Notes: generated from the letters alone by a model not told the origin. A DNA stretch of 64,000 bases from Pseudomonas sp. NFACC02 (GCF_900110765.1 NZ_FOEO01000010.1:108432-172431); one strand, 5' to 3'; counted from the stretch's first letter, positions 47,061-56,674 are shown. Numbers and translations: made by a program.

Positions 47061-47687
47061 TCAAGCGCGATGCAACGTTGCCAGAAACGCTGCCGCGCTG
47101 ACGAACAGGCCGGCAAACGTGCGGTTCATTCTACGTTGCTGCTTGGGTGTCTTGAGCAGACGAAGCACCCTGGACGCAAGCCCCGTATAGCCCGCCATGA
47201 CGATCAGGTCCACCGTGACCATGGTCGCCGCGATGATCAGGTACTGCGGTACCAGCGGCAGGTGGGTGTCGATGAACTGCGGCAGAATCGCCAGCATGAA
47301 CACCAGTGCCTTGGGGTTGCTGATGTTCACCAGAAAGCCGCGCGCGATCAGTGCCAGCGGTTGGCCCACAGGGCGAATGGTGGACTCGTCAGAGAGGTCG
47401 CTTGGCAATGCTCGCCATTGCTTCACGCCCAGATACAGCAGGTAAGCGACACCGAACCATTTGATCAGCGTGAACGCCAACGCCGAGGTGGCAAGCACCG
47501 CCCCCAGGCCCGCCGCGACAATTGCGATTTGAACGATAAGCGCCAACTGCAGCCCCAACGCGTTCCAGTAACCGCGCCAGAACCCATATTGCAGACCGCT
47601 GGACATCGATGCGATAGCACCGGCGCCCGGAGAAAGGCTGATAACCCAGCAGGCGGCAAAAAAAGCCAGCCATGTTTCGAGCGACAT
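47061..47687 (-). CDS. LysE/RhtB family amino-acid exporter
   Basis: 208 residues, about six membrane helices, with the family start WLAFFAACWVISLSPGAGAI and the loop GFLVNISNPKALVFMLAILP. RhtB-type proteins export homoserine, homoserine lactone or threonine. Single gene; the substrate is not readable. Confidence 0.88.
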   Translation of the reverse strand: MSLETWLAFFAACWVISLSPGAGAIASMSSGLQYGFWRGYWNALGLQLALIVQIAIVAAGLGAVLATSALAFTLIKWFGVAYLLYLGVKQWRALPSDLSDESTIRPVGQPLALIARGFLVNISNPKALVFMLAILPQFIDTHLPLVPQYLIIAATMVTVDLIVMAGYTGLASRVLRLLKTPKQQRRMNRTFAGLFVSAAAFLATLHRA

Positions 47688-47796
47688 TACACACCTCAGG
47701 CATAAGCAAACCGTCGCCCTAACCTAGTAGTTCCGTGGCTCAAAAACCACTGGTTTCTAACTGTTGCGGCAAGTTCGAGGGTAGCTGTGCGGTGGT

Positions 47797-48399
47797 TCAG
47801 CGCTGAACCGGTTCGCCGGCACGCTTCTCACCCGAGACGATCGGTGTGCCGTCATTGCCACGCCAACGCCGGATCGATTTCTGGAAAAACTGGCTGTTGG
47901 GCACCTGCACCAACGTGCCACCCAACTCCGCAGGCTCGACCAGGGTGGTGAACATCAGGTTGATCGCCATGACACGGCCCTTGATGCCGGGTTTGTCGGT
48001 GGTATCGACCAACTCCACCACATCACCGATGCGGAACGGCCCCATGGTGAAAATGAACACCGCACACAGCAGGTTCGACAACACGCTCCACATGGCAAAG
48101 AAGGCCACTGCAGCGACGGCCACGAAACCCGACAAGGCGGCCCATAACACCGAGGCCGAAACACCCAGTCGACCGAGCACAGCCACGAACGCCGTACCCA
48201 TGATCAACCAGCGCAACCCGCCGCGCAGCATCACGAGCAGCTCAGGCGGAAGCAGCGGATACCGCTCGGCCAGACGCGTCAGAAACCGCGCCACGAGCCG
48301 CTGCAGCGTGTAGCCGACCAACAGGATCAGGAGAATCTGCAACCCCACCAGAATCGGTTCGATCCAGTAAGCCGGCACCGGCAACGCCAGGGATTCCAT
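47797..48399 (-). CDS. Small MscS-like mechanosensitive channel protein
   Basis: 200 residues from ATG at 48399, overlapping the ABC-F stop by one base (TGATG). Three or four membrane helices are followed by the MscS pore/beta region (GFVAVAAVAFFAMWSVLSNL, FRIGDVVELVDTTDKPGIKG, TTLVEPAELGGTLVQVPNSQ). The C-terminal cage domain is much reduced. Osmotic release is the family function. Its stop codon sits inside a 16-bp perfect palindrome (47794-47809). Confidence 0.88.
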   Translation of the reverse strand: MESLALPVPAYWIEPILVGLQILLILLVGYTLQRLVARFLTRLAERYPLLPPELLVMLRGGLRWLIMGTAFVAVLGRLGVSASVLWAALSGFVAVAAVAFFAMWSVLSNLLCAVFIFTMGPFRIGDVVELVDTTDKPGIKGRVMAINLMFTTLVEPAELGGTLVQVPNSQFFQKSIRRWRGNDGTPIVSGEKRAGEPVQR

Positions 48400-50309
48400 C
48401 AAGAAAGCGCTTCCAGCTCGGCCTGCATCGATTCCAGCAGCTCCAGCGCCTCCATCCACGCCTCTTCAAGCTCGGACTCGCGGGTTTTCAGCTTGGCCTG
48501 ATCCGCCAGCAGGTCACGAAGCTTGTCCTTGTTGGCCGCCTCGTAAATCGCGCTGTCGCCCAGCGCTGATTCGATCTTCGCCAGTTTCTCGTGCAAGGTG
48601 CCGAGTTCTTTTTCCAGCTTCTCGGCTTCGCGCTTGTGCGGGGCCAATTGCTGGCGCAACGCAGCGGCCTGCTGACGCTGGGCTTTTTTGTCGGTCTTGT
48701 CGGCATTCACCGGCGTGTTGCTGACCGGCGCATTGCGCAGGCGGTAATCCACCAGCCAGCGCGCGTAGTCATCCAGGTCGCCATCGAACTCCTGCACGAC
48801 GCCATCGGCGACCAGCATGAAGTTGTCGGTGGTGCTCTTGAGCAGATGACGATCGTGAGAGACCACCAACACCGCGCCGCTGAACTCTTGCAGCGCCATG
48901 GTCAACGCCAGACGCATTTCCAGGTCCAGGTGGTTGGTCGGTTCGTCGAGCAGCAACAGGTTTGGCCTTTCCCATGCAATCAACGCCAGCGCCAGACGGG
49001 CTTTCTCGCCACCCGAGAAATTCAGCACCGGCTCGTCCAGTCGAGCGCCCCGGAAGTCGAAACCGCCGAGGAAGTCGCGCAGGGCCTGTTCGCGCTCTGT
49101 CGGGGCGATCCGCTGCAAATGCAGCAGCGGGCTGGCCTTGGCATCGAGCGAGTCCAGCTGGTGCTGAGCGAAGTAACCGACGACGGTGTTTTCGCCACGC
49201 ACCATGCGCCCGCTCAAGGGCTCGAGTTCGCCCGCCAGGTTTTTGATCAGCGTGGACTTACCGGCGCCGTTCGGGCCGAGCAGACCAATCCGCGCACCGG
49301 GCGTGAGCTGAAGTTTGACCTTCTGCAGGATCGTCTTGTCGCCATAGCCCAGACGGGCGTCCGACAGGTCCAGCAGCGGGCTGGAAATCTTGCTGGATTC
49401 ACGGAAGGAGAAATCGAACGGCGAGTCGACATGCGCCGCCGACAGTTCTTCCATGCGCTCAAGCGCCTTGATCCGGCTTTGGGCCTGCTTGGCCTTGGTG
49501 GCCTGGGCCTTGAAGCGCGTGATGAATTTCTCCATGTGCGCGCGCTGGGCCTGCTGCTTCTCGTACGCCTGCTGTTGCTGGGCGAGACGTTCGGCACGCG
49601 CACGCTCGAAGGCGCTGTAGCCGCCGCGATAAAGCGTGATCTTTTTCTGCTCGACGTGGGCGACATGATCGACCACCGCGTCGAGAAAATCCCGGTCGTG
49701 AGAGATCAGCAGCAACGTCCCTGGATAGCTCTTCAGGTGGTCTTCCAGCCAGAGAATGGCGTCGAGGTCCAGGTGGTTGGTCGGTTCGTCGAGCAGCAAC
49801 AGGTCCGACGGGCACATCAGGGCCTGCGCCAGGTTCAGACGCATCCGCCAGCCACCGGAGAAGTCGCCGACCTGCCGGTCCATCTGCTCATTGGTGAAGC
49901 CCAGACCCGCCAGCAGCTTGCGTGCGCGAGCATCGGCTGTGTAGCCGTCGGCGCCGTCGAGTTCCGCGTGCAGACGCGCCTGAGCCGCCCCGTCCTGGGC
50001 GGCTTCGGCAGCGGCCAGATCACGCTGCACCTGACGCAGACGCAGGTCACCATCGAGGACGTAATCCACCGCCAGGCGATCGAGCATATCGACCTCCTGC
50101 CGCATGTGCGCGATCCGCCAGTCGGCAGGCAGGGAGCAATCCCCGTTGTCGGGGGACAGTTCACCGCGCAGTAACGCGAACAGGCTGGATTTACCGGCGC
50201 CATTGGCGCCGATGAGGCCGGCTTTCTGGCCGGCGTGCAGGGTCAGCTCGGCGTCTTCTAGCAGACGTTGCGGACCACGCTGTAAGGTAAGGCTTTGAAG
50301 TCTGATCAT
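48399..50309 (-). CDS. ABC-F ATPase (YheS type)
   Basis: 636 residues from ATG at 50309, the family start (MIRLQSLTLQRGPQRLLEDA); a frame extension of 24 codons is rejected. Two ABC cassettes (GANGAGKSS and GPNGAGKST Walker A; LLLLDEPTNHLDL twice) are joined by a charged linker and followed by a C-terminal coiled coil (DKLRDLLADQAKLKTRESEL). ABC-F proteins act on ribosomes, not membranes. Translationally coupled to the MscS-like gene downstream. Confidence 0.95.
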   Translation of the reverse strand: MIRLQSLTLQRGPQRLLEDAELTLHAGQKAGLIGANGAGKSSLFALLRGELSPDNGDCSLPADWRIAHMRQEVDMLDRLAVDYVLDGDLRLRQVQRDLAAAEAAQDGAAQARLHAELDGADGYTADARARKLLAGLGFTNEQMDRQVGDFSGGWRMRLNLAQALMCPSDLLLLDEPTNHLDLDAILWLEDHLKSYPGTLLLISHDRDFLDAVVDHVAHVEQKKITLYRGGYSAFERARAERLAQQQQAYEKQQAQRAHMEKFITRFKAQATKAKQAQSRIKALERMEELSAAHVDSPFDFSFRESSKISSPLLDLSDARLGYGDKTILQKVKLQLTPGARIGLLGPNGAGKSTLIKNLAGELEPLSGRMVRGENTVVGYFAQHQLDSLDAKASPLLHLQRIAPTEREQALRDFLGGFDFRGARLDEPVLNFSGGEKARLALALIAWERPNLLLLDEPTNHLDLEMRLALTMALQEFSGAVLVVSHDRHLLKSTTDNFMLVADGVVQEFDGDLDDYARWLVDYRLRNAPVSNTPVNADKTDKKAQRQQAAALRQQLAPHKREAEKLEKELGTLHEKLAKIESALGDSAIYEAANKDKLRDLLADQAKLKTRESELEEAWMEALELLESMQAELEALS

Positions 50310-50349
50310 AATGGCGGCGGAGTCTACCAGCTTCGTCCAAAACAGGTAG

Positions 50350-50823
50350 ATGACGATGCCCTCGGACCTATGGAGTTTCACCCTGGATTTTTACGCACGC
50401 CCAGGCGTTGAGCAGGCGTGTCTGAGCCTGCAAACCCACGGCGGCAACGTCTGTGCGCTGCTGTGTGGCGTCTGGCTGGATCGACTCGACGTTCCTTTCA
50501 ATCCGCAAAGGGCGCAGGAAATCAGACAATTGACCACCCCGTGGCACGATCAGGTGGTCGGGCCATTAAGAGCATTGCGCACACAATGGAAAGCTGCAGC
50601 GACGACCGATGTCGAACTCGGGGCATTGCGCGAACGGCTGAAGGTGCTGGAGCTGGACGCAGAGCGTGAGTTGCTGGTGAGGTTGCAGCGATTGACTCAA
50701 CGCTGGCCTGAGCGGACTGCGCAGACGCCAGGCAACTGGCTGGAAGCGCTCGCAGGCGATGCCGCGAGCAAAGCCCCCGACGCGCTGCAGACCCTGCGGC
50801 GCGCCGGGGAAGACCTCGCTTAG
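50350..50823 (+). CDS. TIGR02444 family protein
   Basis: 157 residues, mostly helical, of a small family found in pseudomonads and relatives (LWSFTLDFYARPGVEQACLS, LQTHGGNVCALLCGVWLD, LTTPWHDQVVGPLRALRTQW). No function is known. Divergent from the ABC-F gene and convergent with algP, overlapping algP by four bases. Confidence 0.85.
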   Translation: MTMPSDLWSFTLDFYARPGVEQACLSLQTHGGNVCALLCGVWLDRLDVPFNPQRAQEIRQLTTPWHDQVVGPLRALRTQWKAAATTDVELGALRERLKVLELDAERELLVRLQRLTQRWPERTAQTPGNWLEALAGDAASKAPDALQTLRRAGEDLA

Positions 50824-51896
50824 GAAGCGCTGCTCGACGTCGAGCCGGTCGCGGAAGCGGCGGCCGGCGTAGCAGGCGCGGCTGGAGCGGTTGGCGTGGT
50901 GGTCGACGTCGCGGCTGTCGGCGCAGGCGTCGCTGGCTTGGCAGCAGTAGCCGTTGCTGGAGCGGCCGGCTTGGCTGCGGTTTTTGCAGCAGGCTTGGCG
51001 GCGGCTGGCTTGGCGGCCGGTTTCGCGGCAGGCTTGGCCGTCGCAGGCTTGGCAGCAACAGGCTTGGCCGCAGGTTTCGCTGCAGCAGTGGCCTTAGCAG
51101 CAGCAGGCTTGGCGGCAGCAGGTTTCGCCGGAGCCTTGGCAGCGGCAGGTTTCGCAGCCGGTTTGGCGGCAGGCTTGGCAGCAGCGGTTTTTGCAGCGCC
51201 CGTTTTTGCGGGCGCCTTGGCGGCAACCGAGGCTTTCACGGCCGGCTTGGCGGCGGGTTTGCTCGCGGCTTTAGTGGTGGGTTTCGCAGCCACAGGCGCC
51301 TTGGCCGCGGCAGGTTTGGCGGCTGCGGTCTTGGCGGCAGCAGGTTTTACAGCTGCTTTGGCCGCTGGTTTGGCAGCAGCTTTTGCGGTGGTATTTTTAG
51401 TGGGTGCTTTGGCGACTGGCTTGGCAGTGACTTTCACCGCGGTTTTAGCGGGTGCCTTGGCAACTGCAGCTTTCGCCGGCGCCTTGGCTTTGGCAGCACG
51501 GTCGCTCAGCGCTTTGCCCACGGCTTCTTTCACACGACCCACACCTTGCGCCAGCTTCAGGCTTTCCTGAGCATCGCGCTTGAGGTTAAGGATATAGGTG
51601 CGGGTTTCAGTCTGACGATCTTTCAGCGCATCGAGCAGGGCTTCGAGTTCACCCACGCTGTCTTTTGCTTTGGCTTGCGCCTTGGCTTTGCCGGCAGCGG
51701 CGGCGTCCTGAAGTTTGGTGCGGGATTTGTGCAGTTTTTCCTGAGCTTTACCGCGTTGTTTTTCAAGCTTGGCGAGCAGCTTTTCGGCATCAGCCAGGGC
51801 TTGAGAGCAGGCGTCTTCAAGATGTTCAAGCAAGCTGCTCGACAGTTGTTGGAGCAAATGCAACGGAGTGTTTACTGGCTTCTTGGTGGCCGACAT
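50820..51896 (-). CDS. algP: AlgP/histone H1-like alginate regulator
   Basis: 358 residues. The first ~130 residues form a coiled-coil helical domain (LEHLEDACSQALADAEKLLA, LEALLDALKDRQTETRTYIL). The rest is an H1-like tail of repeated KPAA/KAPA blocks (residues ~130-335) ending in a Ser/Thr/Ala tail. AlgP (AlgR3) binds DNA and affects alginate genes in P. aeruginosa. GGAGG precedes the ATG. The repeat tail is likely to vary in length between strains. Confidence 0.92.
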   Translation of the reverse strand: MSATKKPVNTPLHLLQQLSSSLLEHLEDACSQALADAEKLLAKLEKQRGKAQEKLHKSRTKLQDAAAAGKAKAQAKAKDSVGELEALLDALKDRQTETRTYILNLKRDAQESLKLAQGVGRVKEAVGKALSDRAAKAKAPAKAAVAKAPAKTAVKVTAKPVAKAPTKNTTAKAAAKPAAKAAVKPAAAKTAAAKPAAAKAPVAAKPTTKAASKPAAKPAVKASVAAKAPAKTGAAKTAAAKPAAKPAAKPAAAKAPAKPAAAKPAAAKATAAAKPAAKPVAAKPATAKPAAKPAAKPAAAKPAAKTAAKPAAPATATAAKPATPAPTAATSTTTPTAPAAPATPAAASATGSTSSSAS

Positions 51897-52077
51897 GACT
51901 TACCTCCTGGCTGATTTGAATGCGGCTCATACTAGACCTCTGCCCGCACTGCCGCTAGGGCATCTTGACACTACAAATTACGGTCTGTTGCAACTTGGGC
52001 AAAATCCCCTCACATCATCATCACATTAAGCACGCGGCACTGGCATAATCGCTCACTTCCCAGGCCGGAGAGCATTC

Positions 52078-52755
52078 ATGTCGCGCTATTTGTTAACGTC
52101 GTTGTTCCTCTTGGTATCCCTTGCTCACGCGGCCGACGCTCCATCTTCCGATAACACCCATGACCTGTCCTACAGCCTGGGAGCGAGCCTGGGTGAACGC
52201 CTGCGCCAGGAAGCTCCGGACCTGCAATTGCCGGCGTTGATCGAAGGTTTGCAGCAGGCGTATCAAAACAAGCCGCTGGCGTTAAAGCAGGAGCGCATGG
52301 AGCAGATCCTCAGTGATCATGACGCCGCCCTTGCCCAAGCCGAAAACTCTGGCCAGTCCGAGCCGCAGACCGAAGCCGCGCTGAAGGAAGAGCGCCGCTT
52401 CATGGACGCTGAAAAAGCCAAACCCGGTGTGCGTCAGCTGGCCGACGGCATTCTGATGACCGAACTGACGCCGGGTACCGGGCCCAAGCCAGATATCAAC
52501 GGTCGCGTTCAGGTGAAGTACGTCGGACGTCTGCCTGACGGCACGATCTTCGATCAGAGCCAGCAGCCTCAGTGGTTTCGTCTCGATAGCGTGATCGCGG
52601 GCTGGACCACCGCGCTGGTCGACATGCCCGTCGGGGCGAAATGGAGGCTGGTCATTCCTTCGGCCCAGGCGTATGGCGCTGAAGGCGCGGGTGATCTGAT
52701 CGACCCATACACGCCGCTGGTCTTCGAGATCGAGCTGATTGCGGTATCGCAGTAG
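52078..52755 (+). CDS. FKBP-type peptidyl-prolyl isomerase, periplasmic
   Basis: 225 residues: signal peptide (YLLTSLFLLVSLAHA), an N-terminal helical dimerisation domain (LSYSLGASLGERLRQ), and an FKBP domain (GRVQVKYVGRLPDGTIFDQS, VIAGWTTALVDMPVGAKW, FEIELIAV). Similar to FkpA/FklB/Mip proteins that help fold periplasmic proteins. A bidirectional terminator follows. Confidence 0.9.
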   Translation: MSRYLLTSLFLLVSLAHAADAPSSDNTHDLSYSLGASLGERLRQEAPDLQLPALIEGLQQAYQNKPLALKQERMEQILSDHDAALAQAENSGQSEPQTEAALKEERRFMDAEKAKPGVRQLADGILMTELTPGTGPKPDINGRVQVKYVGRLPDGTIFDQSQQPQWFRLDSVIAGWTTALVDMPVGAKWRLVIPSAQAYGAEGAGDLIDPYTPLVFEIELIAVSQ

Positions 52756-52775
52756 CGATCCTTTCTATAGCCAAT

Positions 52776-52803
52776 AAAAAGGGTGCCCAAGGCACCCTTT
52801 TTT
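52776..52803. terminator. Bidirectional terminator between FKBP gene and algQ
   Basis: AAAAAGGGTGCC-CAA-GGCACCCTTTTTT: a 7-bp GC stem with A5 on the left and T6 on the right, ending both convergent transcripts. Confidence 0.9.
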
Positions 52804-52818
52804 GCATCACCCGACCGG

Positions 52819-53277
52819 TCAGGCCTGAACCGCATCCGGTGTCTTGTGCGCGTTGTGCAGCACTTCGATCAGACAGTCTTCAAGCTCGAAGCGCTCGTGC
52901 AGCAAACCACCCAGCTCCTTGAATTTCTCGGCGACGCATTTTCCTTCATCGCAGAGATCGTTGAACGCCAGCAGCTTTTCAGTGATGACATCGATACGAG
53001 GATAGAGCGTGTCGGCAAGTTCAAGACCGCGTTTGTCGTTGAAGGCCTTCGCCTCGCCGGTGAGTTGTTCGTAGATTTCGAAATGACCTGCTGACACGTA
53101 GTCGACCAACGTGCCGCAGAATTCCTGTAGCGGCTTGCGCGTCTCGGACAACGCGTCCGGCTGAGCACCCAGATCATCGTAAGCCTTGATCAAATCGTTG
53201 CGCTCCTGGAGCCAACGATCGATCAGCTTGTGAACCCCACCCCAGCGTTCCTGAGCGTTCTGACAACTTTCCAGCAT
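52819..53277 (-). CDS. algQ: AlgQ/Rsd family sigma factor-binding regulator
   Basis: 152 residues from ATG at 53277; P. aeruginosa AlgQ is ~160. All-helical Rsd/AlgQ family: [60 protein letters not shown]. Rsd binds region 4 of sigma-70 and frees polymerase for other sigma factors; AlgQ affects alginate and siderophore genes. Convergent with the FKBP gene. Confidence 0.92.
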   Translation of the reverse strand: MLESCQNAQERWGGVHKLIDRWLQERNDLIKAYDDLGAQPDALSETRKPLQEFCGTLVDYVSAGHFEIYEQLTGEAKAFNDKRGLELADTLYPRIDVITEKLLAFNDLCDEGKCVAEKFKELGGLLHERFELEDCLIEVLHNAHKTPDAVQA

Positions 53278-53460
53278 GATGTTCTCTCTTCCCTTCAGGG
53301 GCATGCTGCCTTGAATCGCTTCAAGATCCGGTTTGATGCTTATGAAAACCGGCTCTGAAAAACGTCGACAGCAGCATTATTCCGATGATGCGTGCGGCCC
53401 AGATTATGCCCGCTCGACCAGGCCTTCAAGGTACGCAGGAGATAAAGTTCATACAAGCGT

Positions 53461-53988
53461 TTAATCCGGCGTCGCGTTCTGCGGTGTGCCAGATCGGCGA
53501 AATTCGATGAGCAGGTAGTACAACGCGAACAGGCTCAAGCCAGAAAATGCCAGCAGACTCCATTCAGGAATGCTGATGCCGAAGAGTGACCAGGTGATTT
53601 CAGAGCAGTCAGCGTGGCCAGCCAGAATCTCGCTGATGACTTTCAAGAAGGGCATGGTATCGAGCATGTTTTGCAGATTGCCGAGACACGAAGCGATGTC
53701 TTCGGGCGGCGATGCCTGCAACCAGACCTGTCTGGCCGCAGTGGCCACGCCAGCCAGCGAGACCACCACAAGCGCTGCGGAATAGAGACGCCATCCTCTG
53801 CGCTGTGGGCAATGGGCGGCAGCGACCAGGCAAACGGCGGCAAAAAGCCCGAAAAGAACGCGTTGCACCAGACATAACGGACAGGGCGCAAAGACGACCA
53901 TGTGCTCCAGATAGAGGGCAGCTCCCACAATCGATACGCAGGCGAAAAACGCCAGAAAGAACAAGGAGCGCGTGCGGGCCAGATGCAT
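53461..53988 (-). CDS. dsbB: Disulfide bond formation protein B (DsbB/DsbH)
   Basis: 175 residues from ATG at 53988. Four membrane helices. The first periplasmic loop has the redox pair CPLC (VVFAPCPLCLVQRVLFGLF). The second loop has two Cys (ASCLGN and HADCSE). DsbB reoxidises DsbA and passes electrons to ubiquinone. In PAO1 the gene at this site is dsbH (PA5256). Confidence 0.93.
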   Translation of the reverse strand: MHLARTRSLFFLAFFACVSIVGAALYLEHMVVFAPCPLCLVQRVLFGLFAAVCLVAAAHCPQRRGWRLYSAALVVVSLAGVATAARQVWLQASPPEDIASCLGNLQNMLDTMPFLKVISEILAGHADCSEITWSLFGISIPEWSLLAFSGLSLFALYYLLIEFRRSGTPQNATPD

Positions 53989-54190
53989 GGAAAATCCGTA
54001 ACAAAAGACGAAGGCGGTACGGTAGAGGAAAGCGAGACCCGCTTTCAAGGCAACCGGAGGAGGATATTTCTTAGTTTGGGTAGGGATTTACCGACCACAC
54101 CCATAGGAAAATATACCGTTAGGCATAGGACACAAATACAACGCTCACGGAGTACGGGAAGACTCCTACAAGCCTTGGCGAAACGTTAAC

Positions 54191-54215
54191 AAAAAGGCCC
54201 TTTAAGGGCCTTTTT
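54191..54215. terminator. Bidirectional terminator downstream of hemY
   Basis: AAAAAGGCCCTT-TAAGGGCCTTTTT, 7-bp stem with A5 and T5 flanks, 22 bp after the hemY stop on the minus strand. The T5 run on the plus side has no known plus-strand gene before it. Confidence 0.85.
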
Positions 54216-54236
54216 GTGTGTGGCGAACGCTTGCGT

Positions 54237-55484
54237 TCATGCGCGCGCCAAAGCCGGGAGTGGTCGAGCCAGTAAACGCTCGTCAAGCAAGCCCAATCCC
54301 TCCTGGAAGAGCTGGTTGCTGCGGTCGGTTTCACCCAACTGCCCCAGCAAACGCGCCAGCTCGGCGCACGCTTCGGGGTTGCGCTGTAAACGCAGACTCG
54401 CTTCCAGATAATCTCGCGCCTTACCCCACAGGCTGCTCTGCAGGCAAAGACGCCCCAGCGTCAAAAGCAGCCCGGGGTCATCAGGATGACTTTTCAGCCA
54501 GCCTTCTGCGGTCTGCAACTGTTTACCGGAATCACTGCCACGCACCAAACCATACAGACGCGCCAGATGCGTGTTGTATTCACGTTTCATGGCCGTGCGC
54601 AGGACCTCTTCGGCCTGGACATCGGCGCCATGACGACGCAACTGTTCGGCATACGCCAGAATCAAGGCAGGCTCCTGACGCTGCGCCGATGTGAGTTGCT
54701 GCCAGGCTTTCTCAAGCGCAGGTAACCCGGCCGGGCCGTCCTCACCTTCCCTACCTCTGTACGGCGCAAGGGAAAGATTCTCCCCCCAGGCGCGCTTTTC
54801 GAGTTCCGCCAGTTCTTGAGCGGGCAGCACCTTGTCCTTGCGCAGCTCGGGCATCAGGCGAATCAGTTCGGACCAGTCGCCACGCTGACGATAGAGTCGC
54901 TGCAACTGACGCAGCACCTGGGGATTGTGCGGATGACGCTCCTGCATGGCTTGCAGGGTGGCCAGCGAACCGTCACTGTCGCCACGGTCAAGTTGCAATT
55001 GGGCGTGGTTCAGCGCAATGGCGAGCTCTGCATGAGGCTGTCGCTCAAGGGCACGCTCCAGCAAATTATCGCTGTCTTCGTATCGACCCTGCTCATTGGC
55101 CGCACGTGCGGCACCGAGGTAATAAAGCAGCGGTTGACGCTCCGCTTCGGCAGCGCGGTGCAGATGACGTTGAGCGCTGGCCCAGCGGCCTTCGGCGAGG
55201 TCCATCTGACCCTGCTCGATGGCCACCTGAATCCGACGACTGCGGTTGCGGCGCGACCATGGGTTGACCACCCCGCCCGATGTCGTCAGCAGCCTCACCA
55301 GTGCGCGAACCAGCCAGACCAGCAATACGAGCGCGACCAGCAAGCCCAGTGCAGCCCAAAGACTGGACTCGAAGCGGAAGCCTTCGTAGGCGATCAGCAC
55401 GTAACCGGCATGCCGGGAAATAGCCAGCCCGACCAGCGCCGCCACCACGATGACGACAAAGACAATCACGTAGGCGCGTTTCAT
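54237..55484 (-). CDS. hemY: HemY, tetratricopeptide membrane protein of heme operon
   Basis: 415 residues. Two N-terminal membrane helices (VIVFVVIVVAALVGLAI and LWAALGLLVALVLLVWLV) then TPR-like helices to the end. HemY (not the oxidase of Gram-positives) is thought to assist late heme synthesis. Starts by an ATGA overlap with hemX. Last gene of the hemC-D-X-Y operon. Confidence 0.9.
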   Translation of the reverse strand: MKRAYVIVFVVIVVAALVGLAISRHAGYVLIAYEGFRFESSLWAALGLLVALVLLVWLVRALVRLLTTSGGVVNPWSRRNRSRRIQVAIEQGQMDLAEGRWASAQRHLHRAAEAERQPLLYYLGAARAANEQGRYEDSDNLLERALERQPHAELAIALNHAQLQLDRGDSDGSLATLQAMQERHPHNPQVLRQLQRLYRQRGDWSELIRLMPELRKDKVLPAQELAELEKRAWGENLSLAPYRGREGEDGPAGLPALEKAWQQLTSAQRQEPALILAYAEQLRRHGADVQAEEVLRTAMKREYNTHLARLYGLVRGSDSGKQLQTAEGWLKSHPDDPGLLLTLGRLCLQSSLWGKARDYLEASLRLQRNPEACAELARLLGQLGETDRSNQLFQEGLGLLDERLLARPLPALARA

Positions 55485-56623
55485 GGCTGATTCCCCGATT
55501 GCGCCCCGTCAGCCTGCTTGTCCAGCGCACCGCCCACCGGCTTGTGTCGTTGTTCAAGATAAGCCTGCACCGCGCTCAGGCTTTGGGTCAGGTCCGGCGT
55601 CACCACGGACACTGGCATCTTCGCCAGCTCGTCCAGCCGCTCACCCAGCATCTTGCTCTGCGGATTGTCCTTGTTGAAATTGGCATCCAGCACGCTTCGC
55701 GCCTCGGTCACCGCCTTCGCGTAGACCTCGGGTTCGCCGTTCAGGGCAGCCCATTGCGCCTGTTCGAGCGCCAGACTCAGCGCCAGACGCACCTGAGTCA
55801 GACTCTGCCCCGCCAACAACGGCCGAATATTCTTGTCGGCATGAAAATCAATGCGAATGTACTGGGAAATCTTGTCCCACCAGGTCGCCCAGTAGCTGTC
55901 CTCAGTACCGTCTGTGAGGCCGAACAAGGATTCACCCTTGTCCTTGTATTCCGGCGCCAGCGCATTCAACTGGGCGGCCTGATCACGCAACGCGGCCAGT
56001 TGCAGAAACAGCCCGGTACGGTCAGGTTGATCAACGCTTTGCAACGCAGCCAGACTCTTGGCCAGTTGCTCGCGAGCGCCGAATGCCCCCGGATCGTCCT
56101 GCTCTCGAAGAATCTCGTCGGCCCCCTGAACCAATGCCTTCGCGCTGTTAATGTCTTGCAGCGCGGACAGTCGCAGACTGGCGAGGCGCAACAGATGCTC
56201 AGCTTCGGCCAGACGCCAGTCTTTGCGGCTGGCGCCCAGAACGGTTTCGACACGCTGGCTCAGACGCTGCTGATCGCCTTGCAGTTGAGTGACCAGTCGA
56301 CGGCGATCTTCCAGCTCCTGCGCGGGAGGCAGTTGCGCCAGCCGGGCCGCCAGTTGCTGCTCGCTCTGTTGCAGAATCCGGGTCTGCGAGCCGATGTCTT
56401 CCAACTGACCCGACTGTTGCTGATGGCTCGACTGCATCGCCCGTAACTGCCACACGCTCCATCCACCGACCGCGACACCCGCGGCGCCCAGCAACAGTGC
56501 CAGGATGGCCAGACCATTACTGCCACGACGGCTCGAAGGTTCTTTTTGCGCTGGATCCGGCAGGGGCTCAGGTTTGGCCAGTACCGGTTCAACGTCATCT
56601 TTTGGCAAGACTGTTTCGCTCAC
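55481..56623 (-). CDS. hemX: HemX, putative membrane protein of heme operon
   Basis: 380 residues: a charged, Pro-rich N-terminus, a single membrane helix at ~32-56 (ILALLLGAAGVAVGGWSVWQ) and a long periplasmic coiled-coil domain. It is often labelled uroporphyrinogen III methyltransferase but lacks that enzyme's motifs. 51 bp downstream of hemD. Confidence 0.88.
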   Translation of the reverse strand: MSETVLPKDDVEPVLAKPEPLPDPAQKEPSSRRGSNGLAILALLLGAAGVAVGGWSVWQLRAMQSSHQQQSGQLEDIGSQTRILQQSEQQLAARLAQLPPAQELEDRRRLVTQLQGDQQRLSQRVETVLGASRKDWRLAEAEHLLRLASLRLSALQDINSAKALVQGADEILREQDDPGAFGAREQLAKSLAALQSVDQPDRTGLFLQLAALRDQAAQLNALAPEYKDKGESLFGLTDGTEDSYWATWWDKISQYIRIDFHADKNIRPLLAGQSLTQVRLALSLALEQAQWAALNGEPEVYAKAVTEARSVLDANFNKDNPQSKMLGERLDELAKMPVSVVTPDLTQSLSAVQAYLEQRHKPVGGALDKQADGAQSGNQP

Positions 56624-56674
56624 GTATCCATCCTTTGCATTTGGGCGTCATCGCGTAATCCGACTCGTCGATCA

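Noticed and set aside
50896..51570. Very hydrophobic Ala/Gly/Leu-rich frame opposite algP
   Set aside because: Complement of the KPAA repeats; the algP frame has the known domain and ribosome site.
55481..56623. HemX as uroporphyrinogen-III methyltransferase
   Set aside because: The protein lacks the SAM-binding glycine motifs of that enzyme; the common label is a misannotation.
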